64,000 bases of DNA from DASTFY01 sp963829955 (GCA_963829955.1 CAWHKS010000009.1:1-64000); one strand, 5' to 3'. Shown: positions 55,468 to 64,000, numbered from the stretch's first letter. Program-made: numbers and translations. The notes: generated from the letters alone by a model not told the origin.

Positions 55468-56187
55468 GTGGGGATCACAACCGGGGTGGAGTCCGTCAGC
55501 GACTACGAGCGCGTGCCCGACGGCGTCAACCCGCCACTCGACTACCCCGACTACCGATCGTCGGTGCTGCGTGTGCCGCAGCGGCCGTTGGTCGTCGCGC
55601 CCCACACGGCGTCGGAGCTCACAGGGCCGGTCTTCGGGCACCGGCCGGTCGTCGACGGAGATCACGACCTGACCGCGCAGCACCCCGCCCCGCCGGTGGG
55701 CGAGCGGATCATCGTGCACGGTCGGGTGCTGGACGGCTCGGGGCGCCCGATCCCCCGCACGCTCGTCGAGGTGTGGCAGGCCAATGCCGGCGGTCGCTAC
55801 CGGCACGACGGCGACGACGGCATCGCCCCGCTGGACCCGAACTTCGCCGGCGGCGGCCGCACCATCACCGACGACGAGGGCCGCTACCGCTTCGTCACGA
55901 TCAAGCCCGGGCCCTACCCCTGGAAGAACCACCACAACGCCTGGCGGCCGGCCCACATCCACTTCTCGCTGTTCGGACCGGCGTTCGTGACGCGCCTCAT
56001 CACTCAGATGTACTTCCCCGGCGATCCGCTGTTCCCGTTCGACCCCATCTTCTCGTCGGTGCCGGAGACGGCGCGGCCCCGGCTGGTGTCCACGTTCGAC
56101 CTCGATGCCGGAATCCCCGACGAAGCCCTCGCCTTCCGCTGGGACATCGTGCTGCGCGGAGCGGCGGCCACGCCGATGGAGCACTGA
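55468..56187 (+). CDS. pcaH: Protocatechuate 3,4-dioxygenase beta subunit
   Basis: A 239-residue iron subunit of the intradiol dioxygenase that opens protocatechuate to beta-carboxymuconate. The GTG at 55468 starts VGITTGVESVSDYERVPDGV. The Fe(III) ligands are visible: Tyr in ANAGGRYRHDGDDG, Tyr in IKPGPYPWKNHHNAWRP and the two His in RPAHIHFSLFG. LVEVWQANAGGRY is the usual family signature. Its stop overlaps the pcaG start (TGATG). It opens a pcaHGBL operon. Confidence 0.95.
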   Translation: MGITTGVESVSDYERVPDGVNPPLDYPDYRSSVLRVPQRPLVVAPHTASELTGPVFGHRPVVDGDHDLTAQHPAPPVGERIIVHGRVLDGSGRPIPRTLVEVWQANAGGRYRHDGDDGIAPLDPNFAGGGRTITDDEGRYRFVTIKPGPYPWKNHHNAWRPAHIHFSLFGPAFVTRLITQMYFPGDPLFPFDPIFSSVPETARPRLVSTFDLDAGIPDEALAFRWDIVLRGAAATPMEH

Positions 56188-56753
56188 TGGTGGCCGCCCA
56201 GCCTGTCGCCCTGACGCCGTCGCAGACAGTGGGTCCGTTCCATCACATCGAGCTCCCGTACGCGCCCGGCGGCGACGTCGTGCCACCGGGCAGCGACGGT
56301 GCGGTGCGGATCAGCGGGCGGCTGATCGACGGCGCAGGGCAGCCTGTGGGCGACGCGCTCATCGAGGTCTGGCAGGCCGACGCCTCCGGGAGCTACCAGC
56401 ACGCCGCCGACACGGGTCCAGCGGGCGCGTCGGTCGGCTTCGGCCGCGTCGCCACGGCGGCCGACGGCGCGTACGAGCTGTGGACGATCAAGCCCGGGCC
56501 CGTCCCCGGCCCGGGCGGCAGCACCCAGGCCCCGCACCTCCTTTTCTCGGTCTTCGCTCGCGGTCTGCTCGACCGCCTCGTCACCCGCATGTACTTCCCC
56601 GACGAGGAAGGCGCCAACGCCGCCGACCCGGTCCTCGGGCTCGTGCCCGACGCGGACGCGCGGTCGACGCTCGTCGCCGAACCCGATGGCGAAGGTCTCC
56701 GCTTCGACATCCACCTCCAGGGCGAGCGAGAGACGGTGTTCTTTGCCGTTTGA
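56187..56753 (+). CDS. pcaG: Protocatechuate 3,4-dioxygenase alpha subunit
   Basis: A 188-residue partner of pcaH. The LTPSQTVGPFHHIELPY N-terminus is typical, followed by GDALIEVWQADASGSYQHAA, ELWTIKPGPVPGPGGSTQAP H and LLFSVFARGLLDRLVTRMYF PDE. The iron-binding His pair of the beta subunit is not present (APHLLF instead), as expected for the non-catalytic alpha chain. Its 3' end overlaps the proposed pcaB TTG start by 11 bp. Confidence 0.94.
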   Translation: MVAAQPVALTPSQTVGPFHHIELPYAPGGDVVPPGSDGAVRISGRLIDGAGQPVGDALIEVWQADASGSYQHAADTGPAGASVGFGRVATAADGAYELWTIKPGPVPGPGGSTQAPHLLFSVFARGLLDRLVTRMYFPDEEGANAADPVLGLVPDADARSTLVAEPDGEGLRFDIHLQGERETVFFAV

Positions 56754-58098
56754 CGGCGCGCTGCTGGGACCGTCCACGGCCTCCGATCGGGCGTGGGCGG
56801 AGGTGGACGACACCGCCTGGCTGCAAGCGATGCTCGACGTCGAAGCCGCGCTCGCCGCGGCCGCGGCTGACACCGGCCTCGTTCCTCGGCCCGCAGCCGA
56901 GGCCGTCGCCTCGTGCTGCCGGTCCGACCGGTTCGATCTGGTCGACCTGGGGCGGCGGGCGGCGGAGGCCGGCAACCCGGTCATCCCGCTCGTCGCCGCC
57001 CTGCGGGCCGCGGTGCCGACGGAGGCGAGGTCGGCCGTGCATGTCGGCGCCACCAGCCAGGATGTCATCGACACCTCGCTGATGCTGCTGGCCAAACGGT
57101 CCCTGGCGCGAGTGGACAATGAGCTCGACCGGGCTTCGTCGGCCGCGGCCACGCTGGCCGAGCGCCACCGGGGCGACGTCGCCGTGGGGCGCACGTTGGG
57201 CCAGCACGCGGTGCCCATCACGTTCGGGCTCACGGCGGCGACCTGGCTGGTCGGTCTGGTCGACGCACGCGCGCTGGCCGCCCGCGTCGCCACCGAGCGC
57301 CTCGCCGTCCAGCTCGGAGGAGCCGCGGGCACGCTGGCCCCGCTCGGCGACGCGGGCCCGGCGGTGGTCGAGCAGCTCGCGGCCCGGCTGGGGCTCGTCG
57401 CTCCCCCGCTGCCGTGGCACACGACGCGCGCCAGGACGGCCGAGCTGGCGTCAGCGCTGGCCATCGTCGCCGGCAACCTCGGTCGGGTCGCCACGGACGT
57501 GGTTGCCCTTGCCCGGACCGAGATCGGCGAGGTCCAGGAGGGGTCCAGCGGCGGCTCGTCCGCCATGCCGCACAAGCGCAACCCGGTCCGGGCCACGCTC
57601 GTCGTCTCGGCCGCGCACCAGGTGACCGGCCTGGCCTCGATCGTGCTCGGCGCCCAGCTCCAGGAGCTGCAGCGGGCCGCCGGCCCCTGGCACGCCGAGT
57701 GGGAGCCGCTGCGGACGGCACTGGCCCTGACCGCGGGAGCGGCCGAGCGCTTGGCCGACCTGCTCGGCGATCTCGAGATCGACGTCGAGCGCATGCGCTC
57801 CAATATCGAACTCACCGGAGGGTTGATCATGACCGAGGCGGTCGTCACCGCACTGGTCGAGCGAGGAGTGGACCCGACTCGGGCTCGGGATGCGGTCGAG
57901 GCCGCGGCCGGTGTGGTGCTCGACGGCAAGGGTTCGCTGGCGGACGCGCTGGCCGCCGACCCGCTCGTCGCCGGTGCCCTCGATGCGGAGGCGCTGGCGC
58001 GCGCGCTCGAGCCGGCCGAGCACCTCGGTGCCGCCGACGCCTTCATCGACCATGCTCTGTCCCACGCTCACGCTCACGAGTCGCGAGGAAACCCATGA
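56743..58098 (+). CDS. pcaB: 3-carboxy-cis,cis-muconate cycloisomerase
   Basis: A 451-residue enzyme of the fumarase/argininosuccinase superfamily, forming carboxymuconolactone. It shows DTAWLQAMLDVEAALAAAAA, SAVHVGATSQDVIDTSLMLL, VGRTLGQHAVPITFGLTAAT and the family signature GGSSAMPHKRNPVRATLVV. The start is the TTG at 56743 (LPFDGALLGPSTASDRAWAE) inside the pcaG 3' end; no ATG or GTG fits the usual length. The stop overlaps the next gene (ATGA). Confidence 0.93.
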   Translation: MPFDGALLGPSTASDRAWAEVDDTAWLQAMLDVEAALAAAAADTGLVPRPAAEAVASCCRSDRFDLVDLGRRAAEAGNPVIPLVAALRAAVPTEARSAVHVGATSQDVIDTSLMLLAKRSLARVDNELDRASSAAATLAERHRGDVAVGRTLGQHAVPITFGLTAATWLVGLVDARALAARVATERLAVQLGGAAGTLAPLGDAGPAVVEQLAARLGLVAPPLPWHTTRARTAELASALAIVAGNLGRVATDVVALARTEIGEVQEGSSGGSSAMPHKRNPVRATLVVSAAHQVTGLASIVLGAQLQELQRAAGPWHAEWEPLRTALALTAGAAERLADLLGDLEIDVERMRSNIELTGGLIMTEAVVTALVERGVDPTRARDAVEAAAGVVLDGKGSLADALAADPLVAGALDAEALARALEPAEHLGAADAFIDHALSHAHAHESRGNP

Positions 58099-59258
58099 CC
58101 GAGCCGATCGACCTGCACTACGAGTTGGAGGGCCCCCCGGACGCGCCGGTCGTCGTCCTCGGCAGCTCCATCGGCACGGCCTCGGCCATGTGGGCTCCGC
58201 AGGTGCCGGCGCTGTCCCGCCGCTTCCGTGTGCTGCGCTACGACCACCGGGGGCACGGACGCTCGCCGGCGCCCCCCGGGCCGTACGAGCTCGCCGACCT
58301 CGGCCGTGACGTGCTCGCCCTCCTCGACCGTCTGGATCTCGACCGGGTCGCGTACGCCGGTCTCTCGCTCGGCGGCATGGTCGGCATGTGGCTCGGCGTC
58401 AACGCGCCGGATCGGATCAGCTCGCTGGTGCTCTGCTGCACCTCGCCGTACCTCGGTCCGCCCGACCGCTGGCAGGAGCGGATCGAGCTCGTGCGAGCGA
58501 AGGGGACCGGCGCGCTCGTCGATGCCATGACGGCCCGGTACTTCAGCGCCGCCAGCCGGGCCGCCGCGCCCCCCATGGTCGACAAGTTCCGCCAAGGCCT
58601 CCTGGACACGTCCGACGAGGGCTATGCGGGGTGCTGCGCGGCGATCGCCGGGATGGACCTCCGTGAGGACATCAAGTCGATCACGGCGCCGACTCTGGTC
58701 ATCTGCGGAGCGGAGGACGAGGCAACCCCGGTGGCCATGGGCCTGGTCATCCAGGAGGCGATCGCCGACTCCCAGCTCGTGGTGCTCCCCGCCTCCGCCC
58801 ACCTGGCCACGATGGAGCAACCCGAGCGGGCCACGGCGGCGATGCTCGATCATCTCGAGGGCTACGCCGACGCCCGCGCCCGGGGCATGACGGTCCGTCG
58901 CGCCGTCCTGGGCGACGATCACGTTGATCGGGCCGTCGCCGGCACCACGCCGTTCACCGCGCCCTTCCAGGATCTCATCACCCGCTACGCCTGGGGCGAG
59001 GTGTGGGACCGGCCCGGCCTCGACCGGCCGACGCGCAGCGCCATCACCTTGGGGCTGCTGGTCGCCCTCGACCGGCCCGAGGAGTTGGCCATGCACGTGC
59101 GGGCGGCCCGCCGCAACGGCCTCACGCCCGCGCAGATCTCCGAGGTCCTGCTGCACAGCGCGGTCTACTGCGGTGTCCCGGCGGCCAATGCCGCGTTCCA
59201 GGTGGCGTCGCTCGTGCTGGACGAGGAGGACCCGATGGCTGAGGACGCTCATGTCTGA
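58095..59258 (+). CDS. pcaL: PcaL: 3-oxoadipate enol-lactonase fused to 4-carboxymuconolactone decarboxylase
   Basis: A 387-residue bifunctional enzyme. The N-terminal alpha/beta hydrolase (about 1-260) has LGSSIGTASAMWAPQVPALS, DHRGHGRSPAPPGPY and nucleophile Ser in AGLSLGGMVGMWLG, with His in LPASAHLATMEQPE. The C-terminal decarboxylase domain (about 275-380) has TPFTAPFQDLITRYAWGEVW, SAITLGLLVALDRPEELAMH and LLHSAVYCGVPAANAAFQVA with the active Glu/Cys/His set. This fusion (PcaL) is known from Rhodococcus and Streptomyces. It completes two pca steps in one protein and supports an actinobacterial origin. Confidence 0.94.
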   Translation: MTEPIDLHYELEGPPDAPVVVLGSSIGTASAMWAPQVPALSRRFRVLRYDHRGHGRSPAPPGPYELADLGRDVLALLDRLDLDRVAYAGLSLGGMVGMWLGVNAPDRISSLVLCCTSPYLGPPDRWQERIELVRAKGTGALVDAMTARYFSAASRAAAPPMVDKFRQGLLDTSDEGYAGCCAAIAGMDLREDIKSITAPTLVICGAEDEATPVAMGLVIQEAIADSQLVVLPASAHLATMEQPERATAAMLDHLEGYADARARGMTVRRAVLGDDHVDRAVAGTTPFTAPFQDLITRYAWGEVWDRPGLDRPTRSAITLGLLVALDRPEELAMHVRAARRNGLTPAQISEVLLHSAVYCGVPAANAAFQVASLVLDEEDPMAEDAHV

Positions 59259-60417
59259 CGATTACGTCTTCTCCGTCCCGCAGCGAGACGACCCGTATCC
59301 CTATTACCGGGAGCTGCGGGACGAGGACCCCGCGCACTACTCGGCCACGGAGGACATCTGGGTGCTGACCCGCTTCGCCGACTGCGTGGCGGCCTTCAGC
59401 GACTGGCAGACCTGGTCCAGCGAGCGGCGCGGCAACCTCCTGAACGACATGCCGCAGCGCATCGGCAAGACGCTCGGCACGACGGACCCGCCCCGCCACA
59501 CCACGGCCCGCAAGCTGGTGAACAAGGCCTTCACCCCACGCACGGTCGCGGTGCTGGAGCCCACCATCCGCGCCCACGCCCGGGCGCTGGCCACCAGCGC
59601 ACGCGAGCGCGGCACCATCGAGTACGTGCACGACATCGCCGCGCCGCTCAACGCCAACGTGCTCGGCGCGATGTTCGGCATGTCCGAGGACGACGTGCTG
59701 CGCATGCGGCCGTGGCTCGACGACTTCTTCACCCGCGAGGTGCCCGAGGACGGCAGCGAGCCGCCGCACGTCGCCGCCATGGCCAAGCTCCGTGGCGCGC
59801 TCGACGATCTGGCAACGGCGCGGGCCGCCGACCCGGGCGACGACCTGATCAGCGCCATGATCGCGGCCGAGGACGAGGGGGCGCGACTGAGCCACGAGCA
59901 GGTCGTGGTCACCACGATGACCTTCCTCACCGCGGGGTTCGAGAGCACCAACAACCTGCTCACCAACATCGCTCACACGCTGGCCCAGAACGAGGGCCTG
60001 TTCGAGACGGTCCGGGCCAACCTCTCGCTCGTGGCCGCGCTGGCCGAGGAGGGCTCCCGCTGGGATTCCGCCGCGCAGGGCTTTGTGCGCACGCCGACCA
60101 AGGACGTAGAGCTGCACGGGCGCACGATCCCGGAAGGGTCGCAGGTGCTCGTCCACATCGGCTCCGCCAACCGCGACGAGCGGCAGTTCCCGGACCCGGA
60201 CGTGTTCCAGCTCGACCGGGTTACGGCCCGGCAGCTCGCCTTCGGCCACGGCACCCACTTCTGCGTCGGCGCCCCCCTCGGCCGCATGCTGGCCCGCATC
60301 TCGTGGGAGGAGTTGCTGGCCGTCGCCGACCGGTGGGAGCCCGACTACACGGCAGCCCGCCGCGTCGCCACGCCGAACTTCCGCGGCTTCATCCACCTCC
60401 CGGTCACGATCTGCTGA
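59251..60417 (+). CDS. Cytochrome P450
   Basis: A 388-residue soluble bacterial P450. It has the I-helix motif LTAGFESTNN, an ExxR candidate in LAEEGSRWD, and the heme-ligand loop AFGHGTHFCVGAPLGRMLAR with the proximal Cys. The C-helix TTDPPRHTTARKLVNKAF is typical of actinobacterial CYPs. The I-helix reads AGFEST, with Ser where AGx(E/D)T usually has Thr. The ATG overlaps the pcaL 3' end by 8 bp, so it is the last gene of the operon. It may feed the pathway, for example by O-demethylation or ring hydroxylation of an aromatic acid; ferredoxin and reductase genes are not nearby. Confidence 0.92.
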   Translation: MSDDYVFSVPQRDDPYPYYRELRDEDPAHYSATEDIWVLTRFADCVAAFSDWQTWSSERRGNLLNDMPQRIGKTLGTTDPPRHTTARKLVNKAFTPRTVAVLEPTIRAHARALATSARERGTIEYVHDIAAPLNANVLGAMFGMSEDDVLRMRPWLDDFFTREVPEDGSEPPHVAAMAKLRGALDDLATARAADPGDDLISAMIAAEDEGARLSHEQVVVTTMTFLTAGFESTNNLLTNIAHTLAQNEGLFETVRANLSLVAALAEEGSRWDSAAQGFVRTPTKDVELHGRTIPEGSQVLVHIGSANRDERQFPDPDVFQLDRVTARQLAFGHGTHFCVGAPLGRMLARISWEELLAVADRWEPDYTAARRVATPNFRGFIHLPVTIC

Positions 60418-60438
60418 CCCAACCCGGCGGGCCTTGCC

Positions 60439-60519
60439 ACGGTCACCCTTGCCGCACAAATCGCGAAAGTTGGCCGTGCGCCGGTCACGAGCCGCGATTT
60501 GTGCGCCCGGGGTGACCGT
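60439..60519. repeat. Nested inverted repeat between the P450 and oxidoreductase genes
   Basis: Outer arms ACGGTCACCC (60439-60448) and GGGTGACCGT (60510-60519) and inner arms CGCACAAATCGCG (60453-60465) and CGCGATTTGTGCG (60493-60505) are each perfect complements on a common axis, with a 27-nt centre that contains a further GGTCAC. The whole can fold into one long interrupted hairpin. It lies downstream of the pca-P450 operon and 55 bp before the next start. It could be a terminator, an operator with nested sites, or a small REP-like element. Confidence 0.75.
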
Positions 60520-60573
60520 CGGGCGTCGCGCTGCGGCCCGGAGCGAATCCTCGGTCGGGGGTAGATTCCGGCC

Positions 60574-63500
60574 ATGACGGACACTGCGGCCCGACCGTCG
60601 GCCGTCCCCTCGTTCTCGCTCGGCGATCGGTACAGCACCGTCTCCGGCGAGATCCTCGCCACCGGCGTCCAGGCCCTCACCCGGCTCCCGCTCGACCAGA
60701 TGCGCGCCGATCGGCGGGCCGGGCACAACACGGCGGCCTTCATCTCCGGCTACCAGGGCTCGCCTCTGGGCGGCTACGACCGCGAGCTGCAGTCTCAGCG
60801 CCCGTTGCTCGACGAGCTCGGCATCGTGCACCGTCCGGCCGTCAACGAGGAGCTCGGCGCCACCTCGGTCTGCGGCAGCCAGCTCTCGTCCACCTTCGCA
60901 TCGCATCGCTACGACGGCGTCCTCGGCATCTGGTACGGCAAGTCGCCCGGGGTCGACCGGGCCGGCGACGCCATCCGCCACGGCAACTTCGCCGGCACGG
61001 CCCGGCTCGGCGGCGTTCTGGCCCTGGCCGGCGACGACCCGGCCTGCAAGTCCTCGACGCTCCCGTCCCGGTCGGAGGTCACGCTGGCGGCCCTCGGCCT
61101 CGTGGTGCTCTACCCCGGCACAGTGCAGGACGTGCTCGACCTCGGCCTCCACGGCGTCGCCCTGTCGCGGGCCAGCGGCCTGTGGACCGCGGTGAAGATC
61201 GTGACCTCGGTGGCCGACGGTTCGGGCACGGCCGTCGTCGATCCGGAGCGCATCCAGCCGGTCGTCCCGACGCTCGAGGTCAACGGTCAGCCGTGGACGC
61301 CGACTCTCACCCCGCACATCATGACGCCCAGCCTGGAGACCGAGGTGCTGGGCCCGCGCATGGACATGGCGCTTGCGTACATCCAGGAGAACGGGCTCAA
61401 CAAGGTCGTCGTCGACGCGCCGCAACCGTGGCTCGGCATCGTCGCCGGTGGGCATGCGTGCGAGCAGGTCCGGGAGGCGCTGGCCACGCTCGGTCTCGAC
61501 GCCGACGGCCTGCGCGAGGCGGGCGTGCGCGTGCTGAAGCTGGGCGCTCTCAACCCGTTCGACCGGGCCGCAGTGCGACGGCTCGCTGCCGGCACGACCA
61601 CGGTCCTGGTCGTCGAGGACAAGGCGCCGAACATCGAGACGTTGGTGCGGGACGCGCTCTACGGCGGCGCTGACCAGCCGCTGGTGCTCGGCAAGCGGGA
61701 CGCCGATGGGCAGGTGCTCATCCCGCTCAACGGTGCGCTGACGGCCGACGGTCTCATGGAGCCGTTGCGACGCGTCCTCACCTTGGCCCTCCGGGCCGAT
61801 CGCCTGGCCCCGCCCCGCGAGGTCCAGCGTCTGCAGCTCTCGCTCAGCTCCCAGGCCGTCCGCACGCCCTTCTTCTGCTCGGGCTGCCCGCACAACACCG
61901 GCACCCTCGTGCCGGAGGGTTCGCTGGTCGGTGCCGGCATCGGCTGCCACGGCATGGTCAGCTTCATGGGCGGCGGGTCACGGGGGACCATCACGGGCAT
62001 GACCCAGATGGGCGGGGAGGGCAGCCAGTGGATCGGCATCGCCCCGTTCGTCGCCGACCCGCACCTCTTCCAGAACGTCGGTGACGGCACGTTCTTCCAT
62101 TCCGGGCAGCTCGCCGTGCAGGCCGCGGTGGCCGCCGGTGTCGACATCACCTTCAAGCTGCTCTACAACGCCGCCGTGGCCATGACCGGGGGCCAGGACG
62201 CCACCGGCCTGCTGCCCGTCCCGGACGTCGCCGGGAAGCTCCTGCACGAAGGGGTGAAGGAGATCATCATCACCACGGACGACCCCGGGAAGTATCGGGG
62301 CGTGTCCGTGCCCAAGGGGGCCAAGGTGATGCACCGGGACAAGATCATCGAGGCTCAGGAGCACCTGCGCTCGGTTCCGGGGGTGACGGTCCTCATCCAC
62401 GACCAGCAGTGCGCGGCGGAGAAGCGCCGGGACCGCAAGCGCGGCCGGCTCCCGCGGCCGGGCTTCAAGCTGATGATCGACGAGCGGGTGTGCGAGGGCT
62501 GTGGCGACTGCGGCGTGAAGTCGAACTGTTTGAGCCTGCAACCGATCGACACGGAGTTCGGCCGCAAGACCACTATCGACCAGGCGAGCTGCAACCTCGA
62601 CGTCAGCTGCCTCAAGGGGGACTGCCCGGCCTTCATCACCGTGAAGCTGGCCAAGGGTGGTGTCCGCAGCCGGCGCCCCGGGGGCGAGCTGGACGGTGCC
62701 GATCTTCCCGAGCCGACGGGCATCGTTCCCGCCGGGGCCACCCTGCGCATGCCGGGCATCGGCGGGACGGGCGTCGTCACGGTCAGCCAGATGCTGGCCG
62801 CCGCGGCCAAGATGGACGGGCTGGACACCCACTCGGTCGACCAGACCGGGCTGAGCCAGAAGGCCGGCCCGGTGGTCTCGACGGTGTCAATCGGGGAGTA
62901 CGAGCCGGGCCGCATCGACGTGCTGATCGGATTCGATCTGCTGGCCTCGGTCACCCCGGCCAACCTCGCCGGGCTGGAAGCGGCGACGAGCGTCGTCGTT
63001 GCATCGACAACCATCACGCCGACGGGGCGCATGGTCGGCCGGGTCGCCACGGCCGAGCTCGACCCGACCCCGCTCGTCACCGAGCTGGACGCGCGCACCC
63101 GCAACGAGCGCAACACCTACGTGGATGCGTCGCGGCTGACCACCGGCCTCCTGGGCGACGCCGTCACCGCCAACGTCTTCCTGCTCGGCGTCGCCTATCA
63201 GGCCGGCGTCGTACCGGTGAAGGCGTCGTCGATCGAGGCCGCCATCGACCTCAACGGCACCGCGGTCGAGCTCAACCTGCAGGCCTTCCGTTGGGGCCGG
63301 ATGTGGGTGGTCGATCCTGACCGGGTCGAGCGCCAGGCCGGACTCCGCGCTGCCACGCCACCGACGACGGCGGGACTGGAGGAGTTCGCGCCCGACGCCG
63401 AGCTCCAGCGCATGCTCGCCATCCGGGTGGCCGAGCTCACCGCCTACCAGGACCGCGCCTACGCCGAGCGCTACCTCACCGTGGTGCGCAGGGCGTTCGC

Positions 63501-64000
63501 GGCCGAGCGGAGCGCCGGGGGTGACGGGGCTTTCACCCGCACCGTCGCCCACCAGCTCCACCGGCTGATGGCCTACAAGGACGAGTACGAGGTGGCCCGC
63601 CTGCTGCTCGACGGCGGTGATCAGGTAGAGCGCACCTTTGGTGAGGTCGGACGTGACATCGAGAAGGTGTCGTGGAACCTCCATCCCCCGATGCTGCGGG
63701 CCATGGGCCTGCAGCGGAAGCTGAAGCTGGGGCCGTGGGCCCGCCCCGCGCTCGCCGGCCTGCGCTCGATGAAGCGGGTCCGGGGCACCAGGCTGGACCC
63801 GTTCGGCCGGGCCGAGGTGCGCCGCGTCGAGCGCCGACTCATCGAGGAGTACATCGCGCTGGTCGATGGGCTGCTCCCCACGCTGACCTCCGCACCCGAG
63901 CGCGCCACGCACGTGGCCGGGCTGGTCGACGTCGTACGCGGCTACGAGGGCGTGAAGCTGCGCAACGTCGAGGCCTACCGCCAGGCTCTCGCCGAAGCCC
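60574..64000 (+). CDS. Indolepyruvate ferredoxin oxidoreductase-family enzyme (fused 2-oxoacid oxidoreductase), 3' end beyond window
   Basis: At least 1142 residues; converts an aryl-pyruvate or related 2-oxoacid to acyl-CoA using TPP and ferredoxin. Start ATG 60574. Order: N-terminal pyrimidine-binding domain (1-240, SGYQGSPLGGYDRELQSQRP), transketolase-like C part (about 240-400), TPP-binding domain (about 430-600, FFCSGCPHNTGTLVPEGSLV, GDGTFFHSGQLAVQAAVAAG), iron-sulfur region (VCEGCGDCGVKSNC, SCLKGDCPAF), gamma domain (about 715-930, RMPGIGGTGVVTVSQMLAAA, SVDQTGLSQKAGPVVSTVSI) and a C-terminal helical domain with GRDIEKVSWNLHPPMLRAMG. It probably serves aromatic amino or keto acid breakdown. 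Confidence 0.9.
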   Translation, partial: MTDTAARPSAVPSFSLGDRYSTVSGEILATGVQALTRLPLDQMRADRRAGHNTAAFISGYQGSPLGGYDRELQSQRPLLDELGIVHRPAVNEELGATSVCGSQLSSTFASHRYDGVLGIWYGKSPGVDRAGDAIRHGNFAGTARLGGVLALAGDDPACKSSTLPSRSEVTLAALGLVVLYPGTVQDVLDLGLHGVALSRASGLWTAVKIVTSVADGSGTAVVDPERIQPVVPTLEVNGQPWTPTLTPHIMTPSLETEVLGPRMDMALAYIQENGLNKVVVDAPQPWLGIVAGGHACEQVREALATLGLDADGLREAGVRVLKLGALNPFDRAAVRRLAAGTTTVLVVEDKAPNIETLVRDALYGGADQPLVLGKRDADGQVLIPLNGALTADGLMEPLRRVLTLALRADRLAPPREVQRLQLSLSSQAVRTPFFCSGCPHNTGTLVPEGSLVGAGIGCHGMVSFMGGGSRGTITGMTQMGGEGSQWIGIAPFVADPHLFQNVGDGTFFHSGQLAVQAAVAAGVDITFKLLYNAAVAMTGGQDATGLLPVPDVAGKLLHEGVKEIIITTDDPGKYRGVSVPKGAKVMHRDKIIEAQEHLRSVPGVTVLIHDQQCAAEKRRDRKRGRLPRPGFKLMIDERVCEGCGDCGVKSNCLSLQPIDTEFGRKTTIDQASCNLDVSCLKGDCPAFITVKLAKGGVRSRRPGGELDGADLPEPTGIVPAGATLRMPGIGGTGVVTVSQMLAAAAKMDGLDTHSVDQTGLSQKAGPVVSTVSIGEYEPGRIDVLIGFDLLASVTPANLAGLEAATSVVVASTTITPTGRMVGRVATAELDPTPLVTELDARTRNERNTYVDASRLTTGLLGDAVTANVFLLGVAYQAGVVPVKASSIEAAIDLNGTAVELNLQAFRWGRMWVVDPDRVERQAGLRAATPPTTAGLEEFAPDAELQRMLAIRVAELTAYQDRAYAERYLTVVRRAFAAERSAGGDGAFTRTVAHQLHRLMAYKDEYEVARLLLDGGDQVERTFGEVGRDIEKVSWNLHPPMLRAMGLQRKLKLGPWARPALAGLRSMKRVRGTRLDPFGRAEVRRVERRLIEEYIALVDGLLPTLTSAPERATHVAGLVDVVRGYEGVKLRNVEAYRQALAEA

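Noticed and set aside
59122..61950. 942-codon antisense frame opposite the P450 and the oxidoreductase
   Set aside because: Composition is that of a codon shadow (His/Arg/Gly/Glu rich) and the plus-strand proteins are unambiguous.

Overview
The window looks like a piece of a high-GC actinobacterial chromosome, plausibly Acidimicrobiia-like. Support: frequent GTG and TTG starts, 4-bp ATGA/GTGA gene overlaps, a mycothiol-dependent maleylpyruvate-isomerase-type enzyme, NarL-type two-component systems, a GT5 glycogen synthase, and a PcaL fusion in the beta-ketoadipate pathway. Taxonomy is inferred, not proven. The first ~4 kb look less GC-rich than the rest, and the change falls near a 3' fragment of a tRNA-Met gene.

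Layout. 1-3.6 kb (minus): a PAS-GAF histidine kinase and NarL regulator, then a branched-chain amino acid/urea-type ABC permease cut by the window edge. 3.6-5.1 kb: a scar with a decayed HEPN-like gene, the tRNA-Met fragment, short repeats and an orphan conserved protein. 5.1-15.1 kb: a carbohydrate module. On the minus strand lie a YtfQ-like lipoprotein, one ATPase, two RbsC-type permeases, a Gfo/Idh/MocA dehydrogenase, a galactonate-dehydratase-like enolase-superfamily enzyme and a DgoR-like repressor. Divergent galT and galK lie on the plus strand. Together they suggest uptake of galactose or galactofuranose feeding Leloir and possibly oxidative breakdown. 15.4 kb: tRNA-Cys with a classic terminator.

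16.1-20 kb: a phosphate module (DUF47 protein, Pit transporter, small membrane protein, PPK2) followed by an XdhC protein. 20-26 kb: DEAD-box helicase, S9 peptidase, S41 peptidase and a chagasin-like (I42) protease inhibitor. 26-38.5 kb: two FtsX-type permeases and one MacB/LolD-type ATPase, a receiver-HTH-cyclase fusion, a membrane histidine kinase, an AbiEi/DUF559 protein, two regulators and a cyclic-nucleotide-binding protein, possibly a local second-messenger circuit. 38.7-41.3 kb: glgC and glgA. 41.5-43.8 kb: mycothiol-type enzyme and a Cys-type sulfatase.

43.9-52.9 kb (minus): an iron-type ABC binding protein and permease, then hutH-hutU-def-hutF-hutI. A peptide deformylase sits where N-formylglutamate deformylase (HutG) would be expected, which is the most interesting functional hypothesis here. 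53-55.4 kb: the divergent transporter ATPase, a DUF4097-like protein and a small class III cyclase. 55.5-64 kb: pcaH-pcaG-pcaB-pcaL, a cytochrome P450, a nested inverted repeat, and a large fused indolepyruvate:ferredoxin-oxidoreductase-type enzyme running off the end.

Caution: about 25 single-base frameshifts interrupt otherwise well-conserved genes between 8 and 45.4 kb, mostly apparent one-base insertions. The ends of the window (1-8 kb and 46-64 kb) show none. Consensus error is the simplest explanation, so frameshifted genes are given as full-length CDS with the break points noted.
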